The notes under the pieces were generated by a model. It searched no databases and was not told the origin of the DNA. It saw only the letters and a list, made by a program, of their open reading frames with translations. Positions 36,953 to 46,229 of a stretch of DNA of 62,038 nucleotides are shown in pieces. How positions within the stretch are numbered: the first letter of the stretch is position 1; each line of letters begins with the position of its first letter. Source of the stretch: Alphaproteobacteria bacterium. GTDB lineage: Bacteria > Pseudomonadota > Alphaproteobacteria > UBA9219 > RGZA01. A program made the translations under genes and the position numbers. The stretch spans positions 1 through 62,038 of the forward strand of contig JANRLI010000009.1 in the NCBI GenBank assembly GCA_033762625.1, given 5' to 3'.

Positions 36953-37104
36953 TTCCATACGCGGAATTGATAATAAATACGCTTGCACCCAATCTGAAAT
37001 ACTTCGTTAACTAATGAAAGTATAAAATATTCATAAGTGACGCGGTCACCTTACTCTTGCAAATCTGAATATTTTCAATTCGTTCTGTCAATCCGAGGCA
37101 AGCC

Positions 37105-39123
37105 ATGAAATTCCTGAACCATATGCGTTTGATGCACAAAATTCTAGTTATCGTGGGCATCTTGCTGCTGCCCATCGGCTTTTTGTTGTATCAGGTCGTT
37201 TCAATGAATAACGCGCAGGTGGAATTCAGCCAGGCTGAAGCTGATGGTTCAAGTTTGCTTGTTCAAGTGCGGGATGTAGAAATCGCTGCTGCCCGTGGCC
37301 GCGTTGCTGAATTGAACAAACAAAAAGATCCCTACAGTAAAATGGACAGTGAATGGGCAGAGGTGAAGAAACTCGCTGAAACTTCTCCGTTCCTCACCAA
37401 AGAAGCAATTGCTACGTTTGATGATGCCAAAAACATCGAATTCAAACTTGACCGTATCGTGGATATTGTTGGTCTTGTCGCGGATAAATCCAACCTCACA
37501 CTCGACCCCGATATCGATAGTTTCTACACCATGGACAGCGTGACGGTTAAGATCCCCAGCCGTGTCATGGAAATGAGCGATGTGCATGCCATTCTTACCG
37601 GTGCAATCGAAGCAGGTGGAACCCTTTCCGAAGAGAACAAGCAGGCATTACAACTTAAGTCAGCGATGCAGACCACTTACTCTGATGGATTGAATACCAA
37701 TCGTGAAAAAAGCTTTGCCGGAAATGCAGACGGTTCATTAAAGGCTGCACTGGATATTTACTACAAGGAAGCAGAAGATTCAGCGCAAACAATGATTGAT
37801 CTGACCAATGCGGTGTTATCCAAAGGCGATGCCAAAGATTTAACTACTGCTAAACTGAATGACGCTTATCTGGCCTTCTTGAAAGCCAACGAAATCCTTT
37901 GGGAAAAAGGTGATGCAGAACTTCAACGTCTCTTGAAGAAGCGCATTAGCGGTTTTATAGCAAAAGAAATAGAAAGTGCAATCATTACAACTGTGCTTTT
38001 GTTATTTGCCATGATCGTGATGTGGCTCGTATCGCATTCGATCACCAAGCCTATATCAGAGCTGGTCGGGATTATGAGCCGGTTGGCCAAAGGCGAATTG
38101 AATCTGGTCGTGCCCGGGCAAGATCGCAAGGAAGAAGTGGGTGATATTGCCCGTGCCGTTGTGGGAATTAGCGAAAGCGTTGCCGCCCGCTCGAAGAGTG
38201 AAGCGGAAGCCAAAGCATTGGCTGATGAACAGCGCCGTCAAGAAGCCCAACAGATGGAACATATGGCGGCAATGGAACGCAAGAAAGCCATGAACGATAT
38301 GGCTGACCATTTTGAGTCAAGTGTGGGTAGCGTGGTTGATACGGTTTCATCGGCTGCAACCGAACTTCGTTCAAGCGCTGAAAGCATGACCCAAATCTCC
38401 AACCAGACAACCGACCGTGCTACGGCAGTTGCCGCTGCAACCGAAGAAGCAACTGCATCGGTGCAAACCGTGGCAACAGCTTCCGAACAGCTCTTGGCTG
38501 CGATTAACGAGATTTCACAAAAAGTTGAAGAATCCGCAGGATTCACGCGTCAGGCCGTCAGCCGTGCGCAAGCAACTAATGTAACTGTGGAAGGTCTTGC
38601 AGAATCCGCCAAGAAGATCGACAACGTCGTGAAGATGATTCAAGACATTGCATGGCAAACCAATTTGCTGGCGTTGAACGCGACCATCGAAGCTGCGCGC
38701 GCAGGTGATGCTGGTAAAGGCTTTGCGGTAGTTGCGGCAGAAGTGAAGAATCTTGCCGACCAGACCTCCAAAGCAACCGTTGATATCTCCGAGCAGATTT
38801 CGAACATGCAAACCAATACGCAGGACGCAGTCAAGGCAATCAAGGATATTTCCGGTCAGATTGGCCAAATCAACCAGATATCCGAAAGCATCGCGGCAGC
38901 GGTCGAAGAACAATCGGCATCGACAAAGGAAATTGCCCTGAACGTGCGTCAGGCATCGACCGGTACACAGGAAGTCGCCAAGAATATCGTCGAGGTTAGC
39001 CGTGCATCGAGCGAATCGGGTGAGGCCGCAGCGCAAGTACTTGGCGCATCGGGCGAGCTATCGAAGAAGTCGGAACAACTGCGCGGCCTTGTTGAAGAGT
39101 TTATCGCGCAAATCCGTAGCTAA
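37105..39123 (+). CDS. Methyl-accepting chemotaxis protein
   Basis: 672-residue membrane chemoreceptor. Segment 1 is at about residues 13-34 (ILVIVGILLLPIGFLLYQVV), a helical periplasmic domain spans about 35-290, and segment 2 lies near 291-311. HAMP follows (SHSITKPISELVGIMSRLAKG), then a long cytoplasmic coiled coil whose hairpin tip reads DIAWQTNLLALNATIEAARA, the site that contacts CheA and CheW. The ligand is unknown. No C-terminal CheR-tethering pentapeptide is present. GAGGCAAGCC precedes the ATG. It is 97 bases before a CheY-like gene and about 14 kb from the che operon. Confidence 0.94.
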   Translation: MKFLNHMRLMHKILVIVGILLLPIGFLLYQVVSMNNAQVEFSQAEADGSSLLVQVRDVEIAAARGRVAELNKQKDPYSKMDSEWAEVKKLAETSPFLTKEAIATFDDAKNIEFKLDRIVDIVGLVADKSNLTLDPDIDSFYTMDSVTVKIPSRVMEMSDVHAILTGAIEAGGTLSEENKQALQLKSAMQTTYSDGLNTNREKSFAGNADGSLKAALDIYYKEAEDSAQTMIDLTNAVLSKGDAKDLTTAKLNDAYLAFLKANEILWEKGDAELQRLLKKRISGFIAKEIESAIITTVLLLFAMIVMWLVSHSITKPISELVGIMSRLAKGELNLVVPGQDRKEEVGDIARAVVGISESVAARSKSEAEAKALADEQRRQEAQQMEHMAAMERKKAMNDMADHFESSVGSVVDTVSSAATELRSSAESMTQISNQTTDRATAVAAATEEATASVQTVATASEQLLAAINEISQKVEESAGFTRQAVSRAQATNVTVEGLAESAKKIDNVVKMIQDIAWQTNLLALNATIEAARAGDAGKGFAVVAAEVKNLADQTSKATVDISEQISNMQTNTQDAVKAIKDISGQIGQINQISESIAAAVEEQSASTKEIALNVRQASTGTQEVAKNIVEVSRASSESGEAAAQVLGASGELSKKSEQLRGLVEEFIAQIRS

Positions 39124-39165
39124 ACAAAGCTATTGAGTCGGATATGGTTCTCGAACATGATTTAG

Positions 39166-39191
39166 AAGTGCCCTTCACGCGAAGGGTGCTT
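39166..39191 (+). other. Hairpin between chemoreceptor and CheY-like gene
   Basis: An 11-bp stem with two G-U pairs (AAGTGCCCTTC, loop ACGC, GAAGGGTGCTT) lies about 45 bases past the chemoreceptor stop. No clean T-tract follows, so it may be a weak terminator or an mRNA-stabilising hairpin that lowers expression of the downstream genes. Only the stem is certain. Confidence 0.45.
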
Positions 39192-39220
39192 CGTGCGATT
39201 TATTTTCTGACTTTCCACCT

Positions 39221-39661
39221 ATGATGCAATCCATCACGCCAAGTGAAAAAACATGGCTCGCGCTGGTCGTGGATGACCATGTCTATATGCGCAGTCTGAT
39301 CCGCACCATGCTGCATCAGATTGGTATCAAGCAGGTCGAGGAATTCGAAAATGCAGAAATATGCCTGCGGCGCATCAGCATGACCGGCGCTACCGTTCCT
39401 GATTTGATTGTGCTTGATTGGCACATGCAGGGGATGGACGGTTATGAATTCTGCAATACGGTGCGGCTAAACAAAAACCTTCGGGAAAAACATATTCCTA
39501 TTATCATGGTTACCGGTGAAAAAGATCCGATGCTGCTGGAACAAGCAACGGATATGGGCGTGAAGGCCGTTTTGAATAAGCCTGTATCACTGCCGAAGTT
39601 CAAAGAAGCCATTCGCATCGCCATGGGCGCTCAAGCGCCGTTTAGCAAGCAGAGGCCGTAA
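39221..39661 (+). CDS. CheY-like single-domain response regulator
   Basis: 146-residue receiver domain protein. The acidic pocket is in ALVVDDHVYMRS, the phosphorylated aspartate in DLIVLDWHMQGMDGYEF, the switch Thr in IIMVTGEKDP and the conserved lysine in AVLNKPVSLPKF. There is no output domain, so it acts by protein contact, as CheY does. A short Gln/Lys tail follows. It probably belongs with the neighbouring chemoreceptor. Its stop overlaps the next start by one base. Confidence 0.93.
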   Translation: MMQSITPSEKTWLALVVDDHVYMRSLIRTMLHQIGIKQVEEFENAEICLRRISMTGATVPDLIVLDWHMQGMDGYEFCNTVRLNKNLREKHIPIIMVTGEKDPMLLEQATDMGVKAVLNKPVSLPKFKEAIRIAMGAQAPFSKQRP

Positions 39662-40506
39662 TGCTGACTATTTCCATTCCCAGTGGCGATATCATCCGGC
39701 ATTTTGCAGATTTGGCTAAACATTTTTTAGCGTCGATCGCCGAAGATACATCCTTTGGTGGCGAGTATAAGCATTTGCGGATGCTTAGTTCCAAATTGAA
39801 CATCGCTAAAGGGTTTATTGTCGATATTGCTGCCGCCGACGGCATTGACCAGTCCTGTACGCTTGGCTTTTTTAAAGATGCGAATTGGAATGGGCTTGCC
39901 GTGGAAATGGACCCGTTGAAATTTTCAAAGCTGGCTTTCCTTCATACAAACTTTCCAAATGCAAAACTTGCACGTGGGCGCGTAACACCATTGAATGTCG
40001 CTGCGTTGCTTCAGGGGTTTGAAGTGCCCGCCGATTTTGACATTTTGAACCTTGATATTGATTCGTATGATCTTGATGTTCTCGATGCGATGATTAAATC
40101 CGGGTTCCGGCCAAAGATTATTTCGATGGAAATCAATGAAAAAATTCCGCCACCGCTTTATTTCAATGTAAACTTTACCCCTACCCATGTCTGGCAGACG
40201 GACCATTTCTTTGGTTGTTCTCTCACCGCTGCGGCTGAAGTGATGCGTCCGCACGGATATATTTTGGAAAGTCTGCAATATAACAACGCCGTGTTTGTCC
40301 GTGCAGATTTGGCAAGAGGGCTGTTTACCGACCAGGACGTCGCAGCTGCTTATGATGCGGGCTATCGCAACCAGCCTGACCGGGTCAAATTATTCCCCTG
40401 GAATGCCGATATGGATTGCTTGCTGACCTATACCCCGCAGCAGGCTGTCGAATTTGTGAATAACTATTACAAGAAATACGCAGGCAAATATACGCTGCGT
40501 ATCTAA
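39661..40506 (+). CDS. Unknown protein with FkbM-like methyltransferase features
   Basis: 281-residue soluble protein coupled (TAATG) to the CheY-like gene. Residues about 50-85 read KGFIVDIAAADGIDQSCTLG then WNGLAVEMDPLKF, comparable to motif I and the acidic loop of FkbM-type SAM methyltransferases. DFDILNLDIDSYDLDVLDAM matches the next conserved strand, followed by PKIISMEINEKIPPPLYF. The C-terminus is Tyr/Asn-rich (VNNYYKKYAGKY). The family match is partial. The link with a receiver and a chemoreceptor is noteworthy but unexplained. It ends 4 bases before the stop of the opposite secA. Confidence 0.6.
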   Translation: MLTISIPSGDIIRHFADLAKHFLASIAEDTSFGGEYKHLRMLSSKLNIAKGFIVDIAAADGIDQSCTLGFFKDANWNGLAVEMDPLKFSKLAFLHTNFPNAKLARGRVTPLNVAALLQGFEVPADFDILNLDIDSYDLDVLDAMIKSGFRPKIISMEINEKIPPPLYFNVNFTPTHVWQTDHFFGCSLTAAAEVMRPHGYILESLQYNNAVFVRADLARGLFTDQDVAAAYDAGYRNQPDRVKLFPWNADMDCLLTYTPQQAVEFVNNYYKKYAGKYTLRI

Positions 40507-40510
40507 TTAT

Positions 40511-43270
40511 TTACTCCAGCGAACCGTGGCAATGTTTGAATTTTTTGCCTGAACCGCACGGGCAGGGGGAATTGCGTTGCACCTTGCCCCATGTTGCGGG
40601 GTTCTTGGCATCAAAGCCCGTTGCCGCCACTGCTGCTGCGCCTTTTCCATAAGCCGTTGGTGCATACGAGCTGGATGAACCAGCGGCTCTGCGTGCCATG
40701 CCTTCGGGAATGCTGGCGGGTTCATCATCACCGCCGCGATTTTCAATCATCTGAAGGCCACGACGTTGTGCCAATACTTCTTCTTCGGTTGGTGCACGGG
40801 TGCTATCTGCCAGCAATCTGGATGTTGCATCGACGCGCAGCAGATCAAGCATATTGCTGAACAAATCAAACGCTTCGCGACCATACTCATTCAACGGGTC
40901 ACGTTGACCATAAGCGCGAAGGCCAATCCCGCTGCGCAAATGGTCAAGCGCAAGCAAATGGTCTTTCCATACTTGATCAAGGGTTGAAAGCAAAATCAGC
41001 TTTTCAACATGATGGCGCATGCCTTCTTCAACAGCATTGATTTTAGAGGCGTATTTTTCATCGGCCGCTTTCTTGATCCGTGCTTCAAATTCACCTTCGG
41101 CAATACCATCTTCCTTGCCCCATTCTTCAACAGGTAAATCAAGATGCAGGTTGGTTTTAATACGGTCGCGCAATTCGCCAAGTGACCATTGTTCAGGATA
41201 TGAATTGGCTGGCACGGCCACGCGCACCATATTTTCGATCACATCATGGCGCATGGCAGTAACTGTTTCAGATACGTTGTCGGCATTCATGATTTCGCGG
41301 CGCTGTTCATAAATCACCTTGCGCTGGTCGTTCATAATGTTATCGAACTTCAACAGGTTTTTACGGATATCAAAGTTGCGTGCTTCAACTTTTTCCTGCG
41401 CTTTCAGCAATGCGCGGCTAATCCATGGATGCTCAATGGATTGTCCATCACGAAGACCAAGGCTTGCCAAAATCGCATCCATCTTATCTGCGCCATAGAT
41501 GCGTAATAAATCATCTTGCAAGGACAGGAAGAAACTGGATGTACCGGGGTCGCCCTGACGACCTGAACGGCCGCGCAACTGGTTGTCAATGCGGCGGGAT
41601 TCATGACGCTCCGTACCAATTACATAAAGACCACCCGCTTGGCGTACGATTTCGCGTGCAGCTTCCACTTCCTTGCGGATTTCTTCAGCCTTCGCGCTGC
41701 GCGCAGCTTCGTCCGGAAGTGTTGCTGCTTCCTGCGCTATACGCATATCCAAATTACCGCCAAGCTGAATATCCGTACCACGTCCCGCCATGTTGGTTGC
41801 GATGGTTACTGCGCCCGGGCGACCAGCCTGCGCAATAATATAGGCTTCCTGTTCGTGGTAGCGTGCATTCAATACGTTATGCGCAATCTTGCGCTTCTTC
41901 AAAAGCTCGGAAAGCAATTCCGATTTTTCGATCGATACCGTGCCAACCAGAACCGGTTGCTGGCGCTTTCTGCATTCTTCGATTACATCAATAATTGCAT
42001 TGTATTTTTCGGCAGCGGTGCGGAATACCACATCGTCATGATCAATACGCTGTACGGGCACGTTTGTCGGCATATCGACAACCGATAGGTTATAGATTTC
42101 CTCAAATTCCGCAGCTTCGGTAAGCGCAGTACCCGTCATGCCTGATAGTTTGGGATATAGGCGGAAATAATTTTGGTAGGTGATGCTGGCAAGCGTTTGA
42201 TTTTCACGCTCGATCGTCACGTGTTCCTTGGCTTCCAAAGCCTGATGGAGGCCCTCGCCATAACGGCGGCCTTCCATCATACGGCCAGTGAATTCATCAA
42301 TAATGACAAGTTTATTGTCTTTTACAATGTAATCCACATCGCGCGTAAACAAGGTGTGGGCACGCAAGCCCTGCTGCACATGGTGCAGCGTGTTGACGTT
42401 GCTGCTATCATACAATCCGCCGGGGTTTAAAAGACCAGCTTCGGAAAGCCAGCTCTCCATATCCACCATGCCGCTTTCAGTTAAGTTCACCGTGCGTGAT
42501 TTTTCATCTTTCTCATAAACATCAGGCTTTAAATGCTTGACCAGAATTTCATCAATACGGCGGTAAAGCTCGGATGAATCCTCAGCAGGACCTGAAATAA
42601 TCAGCGGGGTGCGCGCCTCATCAATCAAAATGCTGTCTACTTCGTCAACAACCGCGTAGTTGAACGGGCGTTGTACCAAATCAGATGAACGGAATTTCAT
42701 ATTATCGCGCAGATAATCAAAACCGAATTCATGATTGGTACCATAGGTAATATCGGCGGCGTAAGCTTGGCGTCGCTCTTCTTCATTCAAGCCATGAACG
42801 ATGCAGCCGACTTTTAAACCAAGGAAGCTGTGCACGCGGCCCATCCACCCGCTATCGCGCTGCGCCAGATAATCATTCACGGTAACAATGTGAACGCCTT
42901 TGCCTGTCAACGCGTTTAAATAAGCAGGAAGGGTTGCAACCAGTGTTTTACCTTCACCGGTGCGCATTTCAGCTATTTTGCCCTGATGCAATACCATGCC
43001 GCCCAACAGCTGCACATCGAAATGGCGTTGGCCCAGTGTCCTTTTGGCGGCCTCGCGCACCACGGCAAATGCTTCGGGCAATAAACGATCAAGCTTTTCA
43101 CCATCTTGTAAACGCTTGCGGAAAAGGTCGGTTTGCGCGCGCAACTCCTCATCGGACATAGCAGCGTATTTTGGTTCCAGTGCATTAATCACGCCAACAA
43201 CGGGGCGGAGCTGCTTTAAAAAACGTTCATTGGCTGTGCCAAAGATATTACGGGTAAGTGCCGCAAGCAT
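40511..43270 (-). CDS. secA: Preprotein translocase ATPase SecA
   Basis: 919-residue motor of the Sec translocase, pushing unfolded preproteins through SecYEG. Motifs are Walker [25 protein letters not shown]-box [36 protein letters not shown] and [20 protein letters not shown], then the helical scaffold ([18 protein letters not shown]). The C-terminal zinc finger [14 protein letters not shown] binds SecB and lipids. Length is typical. GAGG lies about 11 bases before the ATG. The secA / parvulin / argJ / mutT order is common in alphaproteobacteria. Confidence 0.98.
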   Translation of the reverse strand: MLAALTRNIFGTANERFLKQLRPVVGVINALEPKYAAMSDEELRAQTDLFRKRLQDGEKLDRLLPEAFAVVREAAKRTLGQRHFDVQLLGGMVLHQGKIAEMRTGEGKTLVATLPAYLNALTGKGVHIVTVNDYLAQRDSGWMGRVHSFLGLKVGCIVHGLNEEERRQAYAADITYGTNHEFGFDYLRDNMKFRSSDLVQRPFNYAVVDEVDSILIDEARTPLIISGPAEDSSELYRRIDEILVKHLKPDVYEKDEKSRTVNLTESGMVDMESWLSEAGLLNPGGLYDSSNVNTLHHVQQGLRAHTLFTRDVDYIVKDNKLVIIDEFTGRMMEGRRYGEGLHQALEAKEHVTIERENQTLASITYQNYFRLYPKLSGMTGTALTEAAEFEEIYNLSVVDMPTNVPVQRIDHDDVVFRTAAEKYNAIIDVIEECRKRQQPVLVGTVSIEKSELLSELLKKRKIAHNVLNARYHEQEAYIIAQAGRPGAVTIATNMAGRGTDIQLGGNLDMRIAQEAATLPDEAARSAKAEEIRKEVEAAREIVRQAGGLYVIGTERHESRRIDNQLRGRSGRQGDPGTSSFFLSLQDDLLRIYGADKMDAILASLGLRDGQSIEHPWISRALLKAQEKVEARNFDIRKNLLKFDNIMNDQRKVIYEQRREIMNADNVSETVTAMRHDVIENMVRVAVPANSYPEQWSLGELRDRIKTNLHLDLPVEEWGKEDGIAEGEFEARIKKAADEKYASKINAVEEGMRHHVEKLILLSTLDQVWKDHLLALDHLRSGIGLRAYGQRDPLNEYGREAFDLFSNMLDLLRVDATSRLLADSTRAPTEEEVLAQRRGLQMIENRGGDDEPASIPEGMARRAAGSSSSYAPTAYGKGAAAVAATGFDAKNPATWGKVQRNSPCPCGSGKKFKHCHGSLE

Positions 43271-43602
43271 TTCAAAATTAACCTCAAAAGATGTGGGCTG
43301 GATTGCCCCTTAAAACCATCATCAGTAAGCGGGGCAAATTAGCCGAAACTTTGACCAATTGCCAACACCAAGCTTTGCCCTCGGCTTTGAATGACTCTGC
43401 TTAAGATATAGGCGGCCAAAGTGCTATGGGCAAACCCTTCATATCTTTGCCATTATTGCTTGTTACGCATCACTTTTATGAGGGACTTGCAGGCATACTG
43501 GCCTTCCGCTAGAGAATGAAAGCCCCGCAACACAAGCGATTCACACAGCCTCCAATTAACCCAACATACCCCCAAAAAAACCTGTTAAGAAAGGAACTTT
43601 CT
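43271..43602. other. Intergenic region between divergent secA and parvulin genes
   Basis: A 332-base non-coding stretch that must hold promoters for secA (minus) and the peptidyl-prolyl isomerase gene (plus). An in-frame extension of the isomerase from 43516 is open, but its sequence is unlike a signal peptide and I reject it. I saw no convincing -35/-10 pair, operator or RNA gene; the last 60 bases are A/C-rich and lead into AAAGGAAC, the ribosome site of the isomerase. Confidence 0.6.
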
Positions 43603-44472
43603 ATGTTCAACCCAAAAAAAGCACTGCCAAAGGGAATAATCGTCAGTGTTTTATTGTCGGCATTCCTTGCCCCGTTTCCAGCGATTGCTGAAGACGATGT
43701 TGTTGTAGCGCGCGTAAACGGTTCTGAAATCCGTAAATCGGATGTGATGCATGAACTCTCCGCATTACCGGCTCAGCTGCAACAAATTCCCGTTGATCAA
43801 ATTTACCCGCAGCTTCTTGATCGGATGATTGATGCAAAATTGCTGCTCGCTGAAGGCTATGCAGCCAAGGTAAACGAAACGGCAGATTTCAAGGACCGCA
43901 TGAAGCGCGCTGAAGAACGCATCATCACCGATGTGACGTTGCGTGAAAAAATCAAACCTATGGTTACGGATGATAAAATCAAAGCCATGTACGACAGCAT
44001 TGTAAAGGCAAGCCCGAAAGAAGAAGAAGTTAAAGCGCGCCACATTCTGGTGAAAACTGAAAAGGAAGCCAAAGACATCATCGAGCTTTTGAACAAAGGC
44101 GGTGATTTCAACAAACTGGCTGCTGAAAAATCAACCGACACTGCTTCGGCAACCCAAGGCGGCGATTTGGGCTACTTCACCAAAAAGACCATGGTGAAGC
44201 CATTTGCTGATGCAGCATTCGCAATGAAAGCTGGTGATTATTCCAAAACCCCAGTGAAGTCTGATTTTGGCTATCACATCATCAAGGTTGAAGATAAGCG
44301 CGAAGCAAAGCCTGTTGAGCTTGAAAAAGTCAAACCGCAACTTGAAGCCAAGGTTTCTGATCAGGCTGCCAACGAATATATTGAAGCCATGCGCAAGAAG
44401 GCAAAAATCGAACGATTTGGCCTTGATGGTAAGCCGATGAAGGAAGAAGACAAGAAAGAAGAAAAGAAGTAA
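43603..44472 (+). CDS. Periplasmic parvulin-type peptidyl-prolyl isomerase
   Basis: 289-residue secreted foldase related to SurA/PrsA/PpiD-type parvulins. The signal peptide is MFNPKKALPKGIIVSVLLSA plus the stretch to AIA near residue 27. An N-terminal helical chaperone region follows (PQLLDRMIDAKLLLAEGYAA). The parvulin domain covers about residues 145-240, with VKARHILVKTEKEA, GGDFNKLAAEKSTD, GGDLGYFTKKTM and FGYHIIKVED. The C-terminus is Lys/Glu-rich. The start at 43603 has AAAGGAAC at good spacing and gives a proper signal peptide. A strong terminator follows the gene. Confidence 0.92.
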   Translation: MFNPKKALPKGIIVSVLLSAFLAPFPAIAEDDVVVARVNGSEIRKSDVMHELSALPAQLQQIPVDQIYPQLLDRMIDAKLLLAEGYAAKVNETADFKDRMKRAEERIITDVTLREKIKPMVTDDKIKAMYDSIVKASPKEEEVKARHILVKTEKEAKDIIELLNKGGDFNKLAAEKSTDTASATQGGDLGYFTKKTMVKPFADAAFAMKAGDYSKTPVKSDFGYHIIKVEDKREAKPVELEKVKPQLEAKVSDQAANEYIEAMRKKAKIERFGLDGKPMKEEDKKEEKK

Positions 44473-44499
44473 TTTTTCTTCATCTTTTAACTGATACCC

Positions 44500-44529
44500 G
44501 CATCCCCGCTTTAGCGGGGATGCTTTTTT
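44500..44529 (+). terminator. Strong Rho-independent terminator after parvulin gene
   Basis: A perfect 11-bp stem GCATCCCCGCT / AGCGGGGATGC with a two-base TT loop precedes six Ts. It sits 28 bases after the isomerase stop and just before the argJ ribosome site. Its stem core matches the terminator at 19809-19839. Confidence 0.9.
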
Positions 44530-44544
44530 GAGGAACGAAAAGAA

Positions 44545-45789
44545 ATGGCTATCAAACATCCACGCTCGCCCCTTGCGCCCAAAAAACCTGCAGCTTTAAA
44601 ACCAGTGCGCGGTGTTCAGCTTGCAACGCTGGCAACAGGTCTGCGTTATACGGGCCGTGATGATTTGCTGTTGGCGGTCATGCCCCATGGCACCGCTGTC
44701 GCAGGGATGTTTACGCAATCGACCACAGCAGCTGCGCCTGTTGCGTGGTGCCGCCTGTTGCTGAAAGGCAAGAAAGCGCGCGCTTTGCTAATTAATGCAG
44801 GTAACGCGAATGCCGCAACAGGTAAGGCTGGCATTGCATTGTTGGAAGAAAGCGTGCGTGCTGTGGCATTTGAAACGGGCTGCGATGCTGGCGAAGTATT
44901 TGTTGCATCCACAGGTATTATTGGCCGCCCGCTTCCAAAAAAAGCGATTGCCAATTTTGTGCCCGCAATTGTAAAAAAATTGAAAAGCGACGCTGCGGTT
45001 TGGACCAAGGCATCCAAAGCAATTTTAACAACCGATACATTCCCAAAAACCGTCAGCCGGCGCGTTAAGATAAATGGCAAGACCATTACCCTTTCCGGTT
45101 TTGGCAAGGGTAGCGGTATGATTGCCCCGAATATGGCAACCATGCTTGGGTTTGTGTTTACCGATGCATCGATTGACGCCGGCGTTTTACAAAAAATGGT
45201 AAAACCTGCAACCGATAAAAGCTTTAACAGCATCACGGTGGATGGTGATACATCAACCAATGACACGCTTCTGGTTTTTGCAACAGGTGCAGCGCAGAAC
45301 ACTAAAATAACCAAAACCGATAGCAAGGATGCCCGTGCATTTGCCGCAGCACTTGAAGAAGTGCTGATGGAGCTTGCACAACTTATCGTGCGTGATGGCG
45401 AAGGCGCGCAAAAGCTTATAACCATTGATGTAACCGGCGCAGAAAACGACAAGGCCGCGCGGTTACACGCGCTTACTATCGCCAACTCCCCACTTGTGAA
45501 AACAGCCATTGCTGGCGAAGACGCAAATTGGGGACGTATTCTTGGAGCAGCAGGGCGCAGCGGCGCGCGTTTGAATATGCAGCGTGTCAAAGTTTCAATT
45601 GGTGGCTATGTCATTTGCAGAAATGGCGAGCAGATTAAAAATTATGATGAAACACCCGTTGCCAAATATATGAAGGGCCGCGATGTGCATATTGAACTTG
45701 ATGTCGGTGTGGGTAAGGGCAAGGCCCGTGTGTGGACATGCGATTTGACCCACGGCTATATCGACATTAACGGCAGTTATCGAAGCTAA
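44545..45789 (+). CDS. argJ: Bifunctional glutamate N-acetyltransferase / ornithine acetyltransferase
   Basis: 414-residue enzyme that recycles the acetyl group from N-acetylornithine to glutamate in arginine biosynthesis. It is made as a precursor that cleaves itself before the threonine in KGSGMIAPNMATMLGF, giving alpha and beta chains. Other family segments are LLINAGNANAATGKAG, VASTGIIGRPLP, NSITVDGDTSTNDTLLV and EDANWGRILGAAGRSG. GAGGAACGAAAAGAA precedes the ATG. It is coupled to mutT by TAATG. Confidence 0.96.
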   Translation: MAIKHPRSPLAPKKPAALKPVRGVQLATLATGLRYTGRDDLLLAVMPHGTAVAGMFTQSTTAAAPVAWCRLLLKGKKARALLINAGNANAATGKAGIALLEESVRAVAFETGCDAGEVFVASTGIIGRPLPKKAIANFVPAIVKKLKSDAAVWTKASKAILTTDTFPKTVSRRVKINGKTITLSGFGKGSGMIAPNMATMLGFVFTDASIDAGVLQKMVKPATDKSFNSITVDGDTSTNDTLLVFATGAAQNTKITKTDSKDARAFAAALEEVLMELAQLIVRDGEGAQKLITIDVTGAENDKAARLHALTIANSPLVKTAIAGEDANWGRILGAAGRSGARLNMQRVKVSIGGYVICRNGEQIKNYDETPVAKYMKGRDVHIELDVGVGKGKARVWTCDLTHGYIDINGSYRS

Positions 45790-46229
45790 TGTCCTGCATC
45801 GATGTCACAGCGCCAATTCCACCAAACCCAGCCAAGCTGGTGTTGGTGGTTGCGGTTGCATTGATTGACGCTGATGGCCGCGTATTGCTAGCACAGCGCC
45901 CAGCAGGAAAAGAAATGGCGGGGTTATGGGAATTTCCCGGCGGAAAAGTCAATCAATTGGAAACACCGGAAATGGCCTTGTGCCGCGAATTGCGCGAAGA
46001 ACTGAATATTGAAACATCGCCCGGTTGCTTATATCCGCTTACGTTTGCTAGCCATGCTTACGAAAAATTCCATTTATTGATGCCGCTTTACGTATGCCGC
46101 ATGTGGCATGGCACGCCCCAATCGGTGGAAGGACAAAAACTGAGCTGGGTGCGTATCAACCAGCTTCACGAATTTGAAATGCCGCCTGCGGATGTGCCGC
46201 TCATCGCAGCATTGCGTGACTGGTTATAA
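45789..46229 (+). CDS. mutT: 8-oxo-dGTP diphosphatase (MutT-type Nudix hydrolase)
   Basis: 146-residue Nudix hydrolase. The complete Nudix box starts in EFPGGKVNQLETPEMALC and continues RELREELNIE, matching GX5EX7REUXEEXGU. MutT cleans the nucleotide pool of 8-oxo-dGTP, preventing A:T to C:G mutations. It directly follows argJ. Its last 64 bases overlap the 3' end of the opposite membrane-protein gene in a tail-to-tail arrangement. Confidence 0.92.
   Translation: MSCIDVTAPIPPNPAKLVLVVAVALIDADGRVLLAQRPAGKEMAGLWEFPGGKVNQLETPEMALCRELREELNIETSPGCLYPLTFASHAYEKFHLLMPLYVCRMWHGTPQSVEGQKLSWVRINQLHEFEMPPADVPLIAALRDWL

Noticed and set aside
44646-45590. 314-codon open frame antisense to argJ
   Set aside because: Ser/Ala/Pro-rich low-information translation, exactly opposite a complete argJ with all family motifs; a codon-bias shadow.
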